Shown one piece after another: positions 42,165-53,715 of a stretch of 64,000 nt of DNA. The translations under genes were made by a program, and so were the position numbers. Within the stretch, counting starts at the first letter, position 1, and each line of letters begins with the position of its first letter. The notes beneath the pieces are model-generated. The model was not told where the DNA came from, searched no databases, and saw nothing but the letters and a program-made list of their open reading frames with translations. Source of the stretch: Tolypeutes matacus (lineage: Eukaryota; Chordata; Mammalia; Cingulata; Chlamyphoridae); NCBI GenBank assembly GCA_026826555.1, contig JAKSZT010054568.1, forward strand, positions 9,617,752 to 9,681,751. Reading direction: 5' to 3'.

Positions 42165-42735
42165 GGGCCGCTGGGAGCAAAGTACCAGAAACGGGTTGGC
42201 TTTTACAACAGGCAAAACTCACAGTTCTGAGGCTGCTAAAATGTCCAAAGCAAGGCATCAGCAGAGACGCTGTCTTGCCGCAGTCGGCCGCTGGTGATCC
42301 TGGAGCCCTGCCCCATGGCACAATGGAGGCTGGTGTCCCCAAGGTCCCTGCCTGCCCCCCAGGCTCACTTTCTCCCCGAGCTCAGCTGTGGACAGTCAGA
42401 CACGTGGCTCGTCGCTCCCTTCTCCAGGCTTTGGGCTGCTCTGCTGATTCTGGCCTCAGCCTCTCTCTCAGCCCCTCGGGGTTTCTCCATCTTTCTGTAG
42501 CTATGGGCAGTCCTGGAGTCCTCTCTCACATGGCAGCTCTCTTTCTCTCTGTGTCTCCATTTATATGACTCCAGTAAAACTATTAAGACCCACCCTGGGC
42601 CCAAAATCTGATCAAAGGCCCTTAACTGAAGCCATCTAATCAAAAGAGACCTAGTCAAAAGGTCCCACATAAGTAGGTTTATATGAACAGGAATGGGGTG
42701 GCTTAAGAACATCATTTTCTGGAGTCCGCAAAAGG
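42165..42735 (-). repeat. Old LTR/MER-type repeat, antisense
   Basis: 'ttggcttttacaacaggcaaaactcacagttctgaggctg', 'ggcatcagcagagacgctgtc', 'tccatttatatgactccagtaaaactattaagacccaccctgggcc' and 'ggtggcttaagaacatcattttctggagtccgcaa' are in the order of a common mammalian LTR/MER repeat read in antisense. Family not named. Confidence 0.6.
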
Positions 42736-43330
42736 CTCAAAAGGTTTCCCTGAGACCAGGGTGCTTGTGTTGAGCTCTGAATGACAAGTAGGGGGTCACC
42801 TAGATAAAAAGGGAGGGGCCAGGACAATTGACGTTTAACACTGTCTCCCCCAGCATTCCTTCCATCCCATCCACAAAGCTAGGGAGGCCAGGTGGTTAGT
42901 TTGGGGGTATGGTGATAGGGTTGGAGAAGAGGGGATTCGCCTTGCTCCCAGCTCCAGGAGTAGGGTACTCTCATATTCCTTGCACCAGCCATTTATTCAG
43001 GTAATTCAGATCTAATCTAACCAATGCATGACATTCCCCCCACCAAAGGATCAGTTTGGGAATCTGCGATGTATGCCAATAAGACCGAATGGGAGATTTG
43101 CCATACTTTCTTGAAGAAGGGGGTGAAGGGGTTAGCAAACAACACTTTTTAAAGGGAACTACCACAAGCCAATCATCACTTCCCTTCTAGACAGAGGTGG
43201 GTGGATATAAAGCCTAAATAAACACTGCAGCCATTTTGGCATCATGAGGCAAACCAGCCTTGAGATGAAGAGCAGAAAGGTGAGAGGAAAATGGAAGAGA
43301 TCTTAAATCAAGCCAGCTCTCTAGCCTGCT
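42736..43330. other. Unique DNA, nothing recognised
   Basis: No reading frame above 65 codons and no recognised repeat. Confidence 0.45.
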
Positions 43331-43336
43331 TTACCT

Positions 43337-43539
43337 CTAGACCAGGGGTTCTAACAAGGGGTCCCTGAGCTTGAACTGAAATTCAAAAAACATTAGTCTT
43401 GTGGGGACGTGCTCGTGCAGGTGTGATATATTTATTAAATAATACACAGTATAGTGTGGACTTAGTAAGGGGTCCGTGGTTTTCACCTACAGGCAAAGGG
43501 GTTCTGTGGGACAAAAAAGCTTAAGAACCCCTGCTCTGG
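43337..43539. mobile_element. hAT-like non-autonomous DNA transposon
   Basis: The left end CTAGACCAGGGGTTCTAA and the reverse complement of the right end, CCAGAGCAGGGGTTCTTAA, are nearly identical terminal inverted repeats about 200 bp apart. The inside includes 'aaggggtccctgagcttgaa' and 'ggggtccgtggttttcacctac', as in Charlie/MER-type elements. A candidate target duplication (ACCTCTAG / ACCTTTAG, 7 of 8) exists but depends on which base is taken as the end. No transposase sequence. Confidence 0.75.
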
Positions 43540-43619
43540 ACCTTTAGTTAAATTTATTCTTCATGCCGCTTTTCTTGGGTCTCTACTCCTTGAAGCTTAA
43601 AGGGTCCTGATTAACACCA

Positions 43620-44590
43620 AGCAGAAGCCCAGTGTGTGCAGGAAGGAATGGGGCATGCCAATGGAAGGGAAAGAGGTCAGCGTGAATGCCGCACAGAGAG
43701 AAGTGGGAAGAGTGACCAAGAAGAGGCTGGGGGAGGGCTCAAGATCCAGGTGATGCTAGGCCACATAGGATCTGCAAAGAGTTTGGTCCTTACCCTAAAA
43801 GCAACTAGCATCATGGAAGGGAGCTGGACAGGGCGATGACATGAAGACATCTATACTCTTAAAAGACTGCTGCGGTTGATTATGTACAAAACGTTTAGGA
43901 GTGGGACAACAGGAGACTGGAGTTATTGCATTAGTTGAGGGTAGAGGGATGGCAGAGAAGATAAGCGACAAATTCCAGCGATACGAAAGACCTCAAAATA
44001 ATAGGACTTGGTGACTGGATAGGAGCAGTGGAGAGAGGGAAAGCAGGGAGGCATCAGAGATGACTCTGAGGTTTAAGGCTTTCCAATTTGAGAGGATGAT
44101 GAGGACATCACTGAGCCAGGGAAGCCTGCAGGAAGACGAGGCTTCAGGCAAACCTTGCTGAGTTCTACCTCACTCGAGTTCTGCTTTGAACGTATTAAGT
44201 CTGGGGTGCTTGGCGCCCTGCCAGTGCAGGTGGGTCTTGATATGTCTAGATGGAAACTGGAGTCAGGGAGGTTGATGAGGTGACCTAGGAGGAAGAAGAG
44301 AAGAGTCCCCAGGGCAGAGTCTGAGGGGACTCCCACATTTAAGCGTAGGGTGTGAGGCGACCTCGGAAGAGTCTCCGAGAAACGGGAGGAGTCGAGGAAG
44401 CCGAGGGAAGAAGCACTTGGAGGAGAAGGGCATGGCTGAGGGTGTTGAAAGCTGCTCGGAGGTCAAGGGAGAGTACTGAGAATCGCGCCTGGGATTAACG
44501 ACAGGGATGACGTGGAGCCCTGAAGGAGGCGGGAACGAGGCTGGCGCAAGGTGATGGGTGAGCGGGAAGGCAGGACACCATCAAGACGAA
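43620..44590 (-). repeat. Long antisense L2 LINE
   Basis: Collinear with antisense L2: 'ctaggccacataggatctgcaaagagtttgg', 'gaggcatcagagatgactctgaggtttaaggct', 'gatatgtctagatggaaactgga', 'agggcagagtctgaggggactcccacatttaag', 'gaagcacttggaggagaagggcatggctgagggtgttgaaagctgctcggaggtcaaggg'. About 950 bp, the longest L2 segment here. Its right end abuts an ERV-type LTR. Confidence 0.75.
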
Positions 44591-44599
44591 AGCGGGTAT

Positions 44600-45180
44600 G
44601 GCGCTCTGTGACGGCCTGTGACGTGGAGAGGCGGCGACTCCTGTGGAAGATGCTGCATCGCATGCCCCTGCAGTGCACCAGTCTCGCAGCTGAGCAGGTT
44701 AGTGCAGGAAGAGGGAAGACGGCTCTACGGCCTGGCCAAAAAGCATGGCCACAAAACACGTGGCCACGGAACCCCTCCTGGAAGCCCCCAGAGGGAAAGA
44801 CCCCACCAAGGAGGCTGCCGGAAGGACCCTGCGAGGTCCCGGCCAGGAGAACCCCATTTGACTGGGACGAAATCTTGTTGGGGGTCAAGGGAAAGCCCCG
44901 GGTACCCTCAGAAGGCCTCACCACTGGCCCCTGGGGAGTGACAGGTGGGGCAACCAATCAGAACAGCAAACAGACTTCAGAAAGCGCTGGCCTGGGGCCT
45001 CGCATGCACAGCTCGCCCTGCAGCACGCCCGCGGTCATGCCTCGGACCGTGTACTTCCCTCATTTTCTTGCTTCTTAATAAACTCTTCACCCCCTTGCCT
45101 ACCCTGTGGCGTGTCCTTAAATTCTTTCATGCAACATGAGCCAAGACCCTAGAAGCCAGAATCCAGGGCCATCGGTAACA
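44600..45180 (+). mobile_element. Solitary ERV-type LTR (copy 1)
   Basis: The region holds 'gtcccggccaggagaaccccatttgactggg', 'aaggcctcaccactggcccc' and 'aggtggggcaaccaatcag' (CCAAT box), then AATAAA at 'cttcttaataaactcttcacccccttgcc', about 100 bp before the apparent CA end 'catcggtaaca'. This is the U3-R-U5 order of an ERV1-like LTR. No gag, pol or env sequence lies beside it. The left edge is uncertain. Segments match the 61.9-62.3 kb LTR. Confidence 0.65.
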
Positions 45181-45655
45181 CAGCCTGGCAACATCGCATA
45201 GCAGTGAGCACAGGCCTCTGCGGACAGATGCAGGGCCCTTCCTCCTTTGTCCCCCTTTCCTCTGGCTTCTTCGTTTGCTTAATCTTTGTTTAATGTGCAT
45301 TATCGAGAAGAGTCAAACCAGTCAAAAGTGGTGTCCAAGCCCAGATTTTAGTTTCGAGGTCTGACTCTTCTCCATGGGGTTTGCAGGCCAGTGTTGGCAC
45401 CGATAGGTTGAGGAAACCCTCCGCACGCTTACCTGAAGCACCATTGGCATCTCAGCCGCTGCTGGGCGGTGGGAACACTGCTCCCGGTGCCCGCCGACCC
45501 ACAGCAGGGAAGGGGGGCTTATTGAATCGGATTGTTGAGAGCCACAGTCGTCCTCACAGCGTCCTCACACCCACGCTGTGCTCATTCCCAAGCCCAATTC
45601 CAACCTAGTCTTAAAGAAATCACAGAACCACCAGCTCCTTCCTGACTTCCTGAGA
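45181..45655. other. Unique DNA, nothing recognised
   Basis: No supported gene or repeat. Confidence 0.45.
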
Positions 45656-45659
45656 AGTT

Positions 45660-45860
45660 TACAGTGGGCGAGCGCTCACAGCCTTTCCCACCAGCACCTC
45701 CTGTGTGCTCACTCTGCATCAGGCCCAGGGGACAGAGCGGCTCCGGGCATGAGCCTGGATAAAAGACCCCGCTCCTGTCCTGAGGAGACCCCATCCAGGA
45801 GAAGAAATGCAACGGAATCGAGCCAGCCCTGGATGCTTGCTGCTCAGGCGGTTAGAAGAG
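45660..45860 (-). repeat. L2 LINE 3' end fragment
   Basis: 'caccagcacctcctgtgtgctcactctgcatcaggcccagggg', then 'gataaaagaccccgctcctgtcctgaggag' follows the antisense L2 end with high divergence. Confidence 0.5.
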
Positions 45861-46379
45861 CTGTGCTATCAGGAAGCTTTGTTTTTCTTTCTCTCAATGC
45901 ACAATTATGGTTATTTTCCAAATCCTTGAAAATTCTCAAGCGGGAGGGACACAGCAACTGGGCCAGCCAGGCAGGGGCCGCGTGCCACCTTCTCCATTTG
46001 ATATTTTCATGTGTTTTCTAGTTGCTGCTCCACACTGAGAGTCCTTGGAGAGCCTCGCAAAGAGCAGGCAGTGGTGACCCCCCACCCCAGCCGATCCGCT
46101 GCCGGGGGAGAAGGCCCCACGGTGCCTGCTGCCACTTACGTCAGAAACGCTGCTGCAGGGCAGGGGGTAGCCTCGAGCTTTGGAGTGTGCCTCACTCCGC
46201 GCTCAGGCCCGTGGGCGAGCCCGCGAGTGCAAACCCCTCGGCACATTGGCCAGCTCCTCCGAGGCTCACGGAGCACCCGGCACGGTGGGAGAACTCAACA
46301 GAAGGCCGTGAAAGAGCCCCACGGGGAGCAGATGCTCAGGAAATGTTCTCTGTCTTCGCCCTTCCATCTGCCCATGCTT

Positions 46380-46990
46380 CGCAAGTCACAGACATTCACT
46401 GAACATCTGCAGCTGCCAGGCCCCCTTGCAGCCTTGCTCATGAGGAAGGGAGCGAAGCAGTGCTCTCGCTTTCTCAGAGCTCGTATTCTAGACGGCGAAG
46501 GACGTATTTTCAACTGAGGATGCGTACTATACAGAACCAAAAATTAAAGAAAACAGGGTACTCTGGTAAAAGTGACTCAGGCAGAATGGGAAAAGGGACC
46601 TTTCAGGAAGACCACTGAGGTCAGACTAACGCGAAGGAGCCTGACGCGTGGCCATCCGGGGACGGACCACACGGGGCGCGTGCGGCCCTGAGGAGGGAGA
46701 AGGTGGGCGTGCTTCAGCTGGAGCGCAGGAAGGAGGGGTGGGAGGCAGCAGGTGAGCAGGTGAGGTGGGCAGAGCACAGACGTGTGCAGACCAGGTGAGC
46801 GGGCAGGTGTTCTAGATGTGCCAGGAAGCCGCCGCCAGGTCTTCAGCAGGACTGCCTGCTCTGGCCGCCGTGTGGAGTGTACCCGTCCAGAACAAGGGGG
46901 GAAAAGGGGACCCCAGGCAGCTGCTCAGTCTCCTGGGCAAGAGATGAGGGAGACAGAGCAGCTGGGGGACATGAAAATAATCTGGAAGTT
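46380..46990 (-). repeat. L2 LINE, antisense
   Basis: 'gacattcactgaacatctgcagctgccaggcc', 'cttgctcatgaggaagggagc...tctcagagctcgtattctagacggcg', 'gacctttcaggaagaccactgaggtcag' and 'agctggagcgcaggaaggaggggtgggaggcagcaggtgagc' keep the antisense L2 order. Confidence 0.65.
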
Positions 46991-47630
46991 AGTTTGAGGG
47001 AGGCATCAAGGATTCAAGTCACAGCACCTGGGACGTTATCTGTTACCCTTCCAGAAGCCTCACTCTTCAGTCAGTTAATTAAACTCATCTGGTCTTGATT
47101 GGTAGTGACTGTAATCAAGATATAAACAGGTAAAATGCACACAGCACTTCATAGCATCCAGGTTGCCTCTGCGTGCTTTATTTCACATAAATGAAAATCC
47201 AGTCGGCCATGGAATTCTGGGTTTGTTCGATCTCGATAAAATGCACTGAGCAAAGGTGTGCATCACACATGCCTTATGTACCTGTGGCCCCGCTGTCGAT
47301 ACACAGGCACTTGTTTTTAAATCCTCCCCACTGCCATAGCATGTCACCTGTGTGTGCATTTTTCAACTCCTGCCATACATTTTCTCTGTGGAAGGAAATG
47401 GCCTCTAGGCAGTTTTAGATCTGTTCCTTTCCACTGGTGTCCTCCACAGGAGACTTCACTGTGAGACCAAACGGAACCCTGGGTGTCTAAATGCCCCACA
47501 CGTGTCTTGTGAAAGTGCAATGTGGTTCATTGATCAGGTACAGAAATCAGTGAGCGCAAGCCAGCGTTTTTAATGCTGTCCCCAAGGAAGGGGAACATTT
47601 CTAGACCCAAGGAGTTTGCACGCTGCTGGA
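46991..47630. other. Unique DNA, nothing recognised
   Basis: A short AT-rich patch with TTAATTAAACTC near 47076 and two ATCAAGA sites is the only notable composition. No gene supported. Confidence 0.4.
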
Positions 47631-47634
47631 GGGA

Positions 47635-47795
47635 GCTTTCAACCCTGCAGCCCAGCTCTGCACCAACTGTGTGTCCTTAGGGGAGTCACATGGCATCTCT
47701 GAGCCTCGTGTTGCCCCTTCAGTGATCACAGCATTTTGCCTGGGCACCATGCAGCTTTGCTGTAAACATCAAACGAGCCTTCAGGTCTGCAAGCA
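47635..47795 (+). repeat. MIR SINE
   Basis: 'agcccagctctgcaccaactgtgtgtccttaggggagtcacatggcatctctgagcctcgtgttgccccttcag' is the plus-strand MIR core in order. Confidence 0.8.
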
Positions 47796-48099
47796 CTTTG
47801 AGGACAGTTAAGATGGGGAGTTACAAGGAGGGGCTGCCCAGGGTCCTGGGGTCACTGCCTGGCGGTACCCCTCTGGGCCATTGCCTCGTGCCACGCTAGC
47901 CTGGGCATCAGCGCTGACAGCAGTGCCAGCGACCCCCAGCCAGCCTCCCCTGTGAACCGTGCGTGCTGCCCAAGCTGCTGGCCGGAGCCTCCCGCGTCTC
48001 CGAGGCAAACTGCAGGAGCACCGAGCTCCCCTCGTCCAGCACTGCTTGCAGGGTTTGGTGATTCAGAAGTTTGGAGCCCAGGCGAGTGTGAAAAGTTAG

Positions 48100-48296
48100 C
48101 ACCTTAATTGTTGAAAACTCTCAAAGATTCCAAACTTGTAAATCATGAAAGACCACTGTTTAGCAGGCTGGAATGCCTTTGAAAAAGGGCAGCCATCAGG
48201 GACTGGCTTGGTTAATAAGCACGGTAAAGCCAGCTCTTGAAGCTCTGAGACGCGGCTAATTAGGGCCGAAAAATTCAACCCCAAACTAAGAATGTG

Positions 48297-48329
<33 letters not shown>

Positions 48330-48560
48330 TTCTGAAGTGTAAAAGCTTTTCTCCCAAAGAAGTATGTCTAAGTATATTTTGGATGTGTTCCAAGATCCAC
48401 TGTAAGACAAAGCCAGGACTGCGAAAATGTCAGAGTGGGGTTAATCAAATCCCCAGAGCGTTTGTGTGCCCATCTGTCCAGGAAAAATGAATAACCAACT
48501 TCCTCACCTATGAGATTGCCTAATCCTAAACTTTCAAAAGACTGTCTCAAAGGGCTGTGA
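48100..48560. promoter_or_regulatory. Candidate conserved tract around a GT repeat
   Basis: Repeat-free flanks on both sides of the GT microsatellite contain 'cggctaattagggcc', 'ttggttaataagcacgg', 'gtggggttaatcaaatcccc' (OTX/bicoid-like TAATC) and 'ccaacttcctcacc'. Texture is that of a possible enhancer. Inference only. Confidence 0.22.
48293..48330 (+). repeat. (GT)n microsatellite
   Basis: About 38 bp of GT dinucleotides with one GC interruption; potentially polymorphic. Confidence 0.93.
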
Positions 48561-48654
48561 TAGCCAAGAATGTGTTATAATACTTTCCTGGTCGTTGTTT
48601 TTGAGAAATGCGCATGCACATGGCCCGGCCCGGCCGCCCCTCAGCCGTAGTCGG

Positions 48655-48760
48655 TTACTCAAGAATTTATCCAGCGTGTCTACGTGTCCCAGATCCTGGG
48701 GGTTTAGCTGTGACTATAAGCTGGTCCCTGCCCCCGAGAGCGCGCATCTTCCGCAGTCCT
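48655..48760 (-). repeat. L2 LINE 3' end fragment (weak)
   Basis: 'caagaatttatccagcgtgtctacgtgtcccagatcctggggg' and 'ctataagctggtccctgcccccgagagcgcgcat' fit the antisense L2 end weakly. Confidence 0.4.
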
Positions 48761-50540
48761 GCACCAGGTACAGCGAAGCTCAACACACGTCTAGGGGCTT
48801 GGTTTGCGGAGAAGAGATTTTCCCGCTAAGAAAAGGTCAGCTGCTTCGGCCTGAGAGTTTGCCAGCTGTACGGAGCACGCCGAGACTCACAGCCCAGCCC
48901 CGGCTGCCAGCAGTCTGAGCAGTTTAAGCTTAGAGAGGCCTGACAGCCTGTGCGATGGCATCGGGCCGCGTGATGCCCTGGAGAAAAGGAGTGGGCAATG
49001 GAGACACTCAGCTCAGCCGCTCAACGCCAGGCGTGGTGAAAGACCACGGGGTGAAAACAAGCTCAGAACCACCGTGAGTCCAGCCCAGGGAGGCTCATGC
49101 CCCCAGAGGGCCCTCGAGGCACAGGTCGCTTCGGTGCAAGCTGAGAGTGGCAGGGGCCTCTGGAGGGAGCAGGTCCTGGAAATGGCACTCAGGGGAAAGA
49201 GGGCACTGCCCGCAGGAGCCGCCAGAGAGGCTCCCTGGGCACAGGGGCCTTCCGCCGGCATTTTAAAGGATGCCTGGGGATCCATATCTGGAAATGGGGG
49301 CAGGGGAGAGGGTCTTCTCGATCTCTGTGAGTCAAAGCAGCAGCCATGGCTTCATCCAGACTCTCAGGCCTCACCCCCGGCCCCTGGGATCAGAGTTCGC
49401 TGTGGCACATCGAAACGTGGGCAGCGCCACCCTCGACATGGGGTTCTGTCTTGCAGAGCGTGATGCATGGACAGTTAGAGAGTAGGGGAGACGGCCATCT
49501 CCGAGGGCTCGGGGGTCCCCAGCTTTCTGGGCATAGCCACATGAGCTCCAGCCTCCTTGTAACACTGGCTCCATCAGGCGCCTCTGCTACCTCGCAAGTC
49601 TGTTTTGAGGGGCCACGAGAGAATAAACGGGGGAGCCCTTTAGCTCTGAGTACCCATCTTGGCTCACAAACAGCCAACACTCTTTTTTTTCGAAGTGCCC
49701 TTGCTGGAAACGAGGCCACAGAGGTGACACAGTTCCTCGACATGAGCTCCGGGGCATGTCCCGTGGGAGCAGGCAGAAAAGCCACCCCAGAAGGGGTGGG
49801 CGTGGGCAGAACAGGGCCCGGGAGGGAGTACATGAAGGCCTGGGGGCCAGGCCAGCTTGCAGGGCTCAGGGCTGGGGACACATAAGCTAAGAGAGCACAG
49901 AATCGTGCTGCAAAAGGAGTAGCCCTCCATGGCGAGAGGAGGGGGCAGGTCCATCGCTGCCGTGCCCTCTGCCATCCCCTCTTGGATGGGCGGTCATGGA
50001 ACTGAGGAGGGGCTGGGGGAAGGGCCCTAAATGGCAGGGTATTGGGCATATGTCAGGGGACAGTTTTAGCTCAGAATGAGTCAGAGCTGTCCAACGTCAG
50101 AGACGTCATACAATGGAATCAGTGGCCCTGACAGGTGTAGGCACCCGTCACTTGGAAAGTCCATCAAACCACTCACTTTTCTCATACTCTGTTCTGACCA
50201 CATTCCTGGTAATATGTGAAATCTGGGCCTGAGCATTGAATTTTAGGCTAGCTCTGGTCTGCAGAATGCGGCTGGACTCTCACTTCCTTCGATGGCGCCA
50301 CAGTAATTCTATTATTATAACCCAAGCTTATACTAACTTATTTAGAAACTGCAAAACCCTGCCAGTTCACAATAATCTTGTGGCAAAAATACAAACAGAA
50401 CCCTTCTGATTTCCTTCACATAAACTGCTGTTAGTCCAAGTACCACCGCCAATCCTTAAAAATGGGCTTTGGGGATCTAACTCAGGACCACACATTTACA
50501 TGTGTTAAACTTTCACTTCGTTGAGCCTACCCCATAACTC
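48761..50540. other. Unique DNA, nothing firmly recognised
   Basis: Long stop-poor frames at 49390-50049 minus and 49346-49885 plus overlap each other, so neither is favoured. A degenerate tRNA-SINE-like stretch at 50455-50530 is not good enough to call. Confidence 0.4.
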
Positions 50541-50544
50541 AGTC

Positions 50545-51310
50545 TCAAGATCCTTTTTTAAAATGAAATATTTCAGACATACAGGAAAAGTGTGGCTGAT
50601 AATACAAAGGCCACCCATCTACTAACCATCCTGCTCAAAAAATAAAATCATTTAGGCCTGATTGGAGCATCCAATGGCCCCTCTCCCCTCTCTCCATCCA
50701 CAATGGAAGCCACCACTTTGAATATGTGGTTTATCTGTCCACTGCCTTTCTCTACAGGTTTACTATATCACGCTGTCTATGTTTCTAAAGTTCACACTGA
50801 TAGTTTCAGATCCCATATAACCCTAGGAAACTTGCTTATTTTATGTAAGATTATGGGGTTTTAATTTTTATTTTATAACATATATACAACCTAAACTTCC
50901 TCCTTTAACCACATTGAAATTCAGTAGCGTTAATTGCATTCACAATATTGTGCTACAATCACCATTCTCCATTAACAAAACTTTTCCATCACTTCCGACA
51001 GAAATTCTGAGCCAAGTAAGCTTTAACTCTCTTTCCTTGAAATTGTGTTTTTGAGACTTGGTCATGTTGAAGGATGCATCGCTATAGCAACAGCTGATTC
51101 ATGTAGCTATAGTTTACTCATTTTATCTGATATGTAGTGTTTCAAAGTTTGGCTGCTTTGGATATATGATTTCCTTGTTTTTGAGTTGAAGGTCAATGAG
51201 GTTTGTTTCCAATTTCCTTGTTTGTTCCACAAACAAGCCTGCAATGAGCATTACTGCATGTTTCTCTCTGTACATGTACACAAGCCTCTCTAGCTTTTAT
51301 GCCAAAGAAG
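50545..51310. repeat. Old LINE 3' region, degraded
   Basis: 'gaaatatttcagacatacaggaaaag', 'ataacatatatacaacctaaacttcctcctttaaccacattgaaattcagtagcgttaattgcattcacaatattgtgctacaatcaccattctccattaac' and 'caaacaagcctgcaatgagcattactgcatg' are segments of a widespread L1-associated repeat. Old and non-coding; orientation is uncertain. Confidence 0.6.
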
Positions 51311-52735
51311 ATCCTAAGGCTGGCTCACAGGGAAGGTGCATCTTCGGCTTTACTAGGTGTTGCCACCTTGTTCCCGTAGGTGATGTAGCAAGTAACACTT
51401 TCCTGGGCAGTGTCTCCGAGGTCCCATGGTGCCATGCCCTCGTGGAAGGTCAGCACACGTCAGGCTCGATAAGTAGCCAGTCGGATGGCTATGGAAAAGC
51501 TTCCCATCATGCTCTTTTTTGAACCTCCTCTCTTGCCATCTGTTGACTCTCCTTCTCATTTTAACTTGGTGCGTTAAGTAGAGCACTTTGTGCTCTGGAG
51601 AACAAAACACCCAACTAAAAGCAGCTGAAACATGTGATAATAAGCCTAGAGGTAGGTGGTTACGGAGCAGAGTCACTTACTGGACTAGGGCCAGGCACAA
51701 CCATTCTTCTCTGGCTTCTTCAGCCTTGGTCTTCAACCCCTCTCCTGGGGTCTGCCGGGGCTGCCCCACAAGCACCCAACTGCACCCCCAAGGCAAGGAG
51801 GCAGTGCCCCTCTGCTCTCTGTTGTTACCTGTGTGGAATACCTTTCCCAGAAGACCCTGACCAGATTTTCCTAATTTCCTTTTGTACCAAATCACTTAGA
51901 ATTCCTTCAGATGCCCATAATTAAAGCAATGACAAGAACAAGGAATGGAATTTCTGTGGAAAGTTTAGACTAATCAACACCCATCCTTGGGGATGAAATA
52001 ATTCCACCTCTTCAAAGCACAAGGGAGAGTGAACCTACAAACAAAATTGGGGCAATAAAGAAGAATAAGGACAATGTCTATGGGGTAGGCAAAGATGAAT
52101 ATCTTCCACCGTTGAGAAACAAGGTCCATTAAGGCTGAATTCTAGAAATATGCTTCAGTCTGGTGATGAAGGAGCACCTGCAGTTTCTTTGAAAGACAGA
52201 TGAAGAAATTTTTACTACTCTGACTTTTTATTCATGGAGGGCCATGAGTTCGTCCAACCTCAATTTTTTTTTTTCCTTTTCTATGCCTTCTGCTCCTATT
52301 CAAAGAATTTCACGTTCTTCATTGAAAGCTTTTCTTCACTCCATATCCTAAATCACCAGTGGAAACATAAAGGATTCCACTTTCCCACCGAGGCCCACTC
52401 TGAGGCCTCTGAGGACGTCTCCTCCTCACACACAATGCCTGCCTGTGCTTAGGTTGTAAACTGATATCAATGTTTATCACTTAAGCCATCCAGCCCATCC
52501 TCCTCAGACTGGGACAAATCCCAATTTGCTTGTGATCAGCAAGGATGGAAGTTTCTAACCCAGAATCTGAGTTTGGTATTGGGGCAATTTTTTTTTTTTT
52601 TTTTTTACTCTTAAAAATATTAAAAGTGAGTAAACTTGTTGTAGAAATTAATTTGCCATTGGTCCCTCTGTCCTCTGATACTAGAACCATAGATCCCTTT
52701 AAACTGGCACCAGAGACCAAGTTTTCCTGGGCGCT
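51311..52735. other. Unique DNA with poly(T) tracts
   Basis: No supported gene or repeat family. Two T runs: about 12 at 52264-52275 and 19 at 52588-52606, with no recognisable retroposon attached. Confidence 0.4.
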
Positions 52736-52757
52736 GATTCATTAATGGCCAGCCACA

Positions 52758-52812
52758 TCAGTGATTAAATATTTACGTGCCAAGGAGTCTGTGATTAAAT
52801 ATTAATTCCTAG
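52758..52812 (+). repeat. Duplicated GTGATTAAATATT site pair
   Basis: The 13-mer GTGATTAAATATT occurs twice about 30 bp apart, joined by 'tacgtgccaaggagtct'. A third GAAATATTTAAGG lies at about 52825. Could be a local duplication or a paired homeodomain/FOX site. Confidence 0.6.
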
Positions 52813-52880
52813 CCCGTCTGCTATGAAATATTTAAGGACTGGTGAGTCTGAAGTACTTCAGCCCAGGGCAGACAAGACTC

Positions 52881-52912
52881 CCGGATGCTAGATGAGGCCG
52901 GATGCTAGATGA
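52881..52912 (+). repeat. 17-bp tandem duplication
   Basis: CCGGATGCTAGATGAGG is followed by CCGGATGCTAGATGA, a near-perfect two-copy tandem. Confidence 0.85.
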
Positions 52913-53240
52913 TGGAAGCAGACCAGGTCCAAGGTCACCTCAGCGCCCTGCCACGCGGCGCTGGGAAGGTGGACAGACACGCGGGACTGGCCATCTGCAG
53001 CAGGTAACTCACTGCTCACCCTCCTTTCTGAGACAGGACCTCTGAGGCTCAGGAGGTGGATAGAACCGCCCCAGGGCTCAGGGTCCACGAGAAGCAGCCT
53101 TTAATGAAGTGTTCAGATCCATTTTTGAGGAGGAATTGTTTTCTCTTCAGTCCCAAGGATGCCATGAGCAAAGTTCTTGTCTGGTCATTGTACTGGAAAA
53201 TTCCTACAGGGAACTGGTTACAAAGGAGTTGAAGGAGCAT

Positions 53241-53668
53241 CAGTCAGGGTTCTCCAGAGAAACAGAACCAACAGAATATATGCATGCGCTTGCATGAGAT
53301 TTGCTATAAAGAACGGGCTTGTGCAGTTGTGCAGTCTAGAAAACCCAAGTTCTGCAGGGCAGGCTGCAGGCTGGAAATTCTGGTAAAGATGACGTTGAAG
53401 TGTGGAGTCCAAATTCCTTAGGGGCAGCTAGAAGGCTGGAAATTCCCGTGAGAACTGATGTTGGAGTCCTTAGGACGAGGTTCTTTGATCCCTGAGGCCC
53501 TCATTCCTTCTCTTAAGATCTCCAAATGTTGGGGAGAGGCCCAGCCACGCAGTGGAGGCTCCTCTCCTTTGCTTGGGGTCGACTGACTGAGGATGTGGAT
53601 CCCATCTAGCAGCACCTAGGCTGGGGCGTGACCATAACCTGGCCAAACTGATACCCAGATTAGCCACC
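53241..53668 (-). repeat. Interspersed repeat 'A', copy 3 (LTR/MER type)
   Basis: Starts 'cagtcagggttctccagagaaacagaaccaacagaatata', the reverse complement of the 3' end of copies 1 and 2, and runs through 'gttctgcagggcaggctgcaggctggaaa' to 'ataacctggccaaactgata'. It has lost part of the middle relative to copy 2. Confidence 0.72.
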
Positions 53669-53715
53669 ACAGAAGGGCTGGGAGAGCCATTAGTGGACCC
53701 ACAAGGAAAGGGGGT

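Noticed and set aside
50455..50530. Degenerate antisense tRNA-SINE
   Set aside because: Only scattered similarity to the DAS head; no A box, tail or target duplication.
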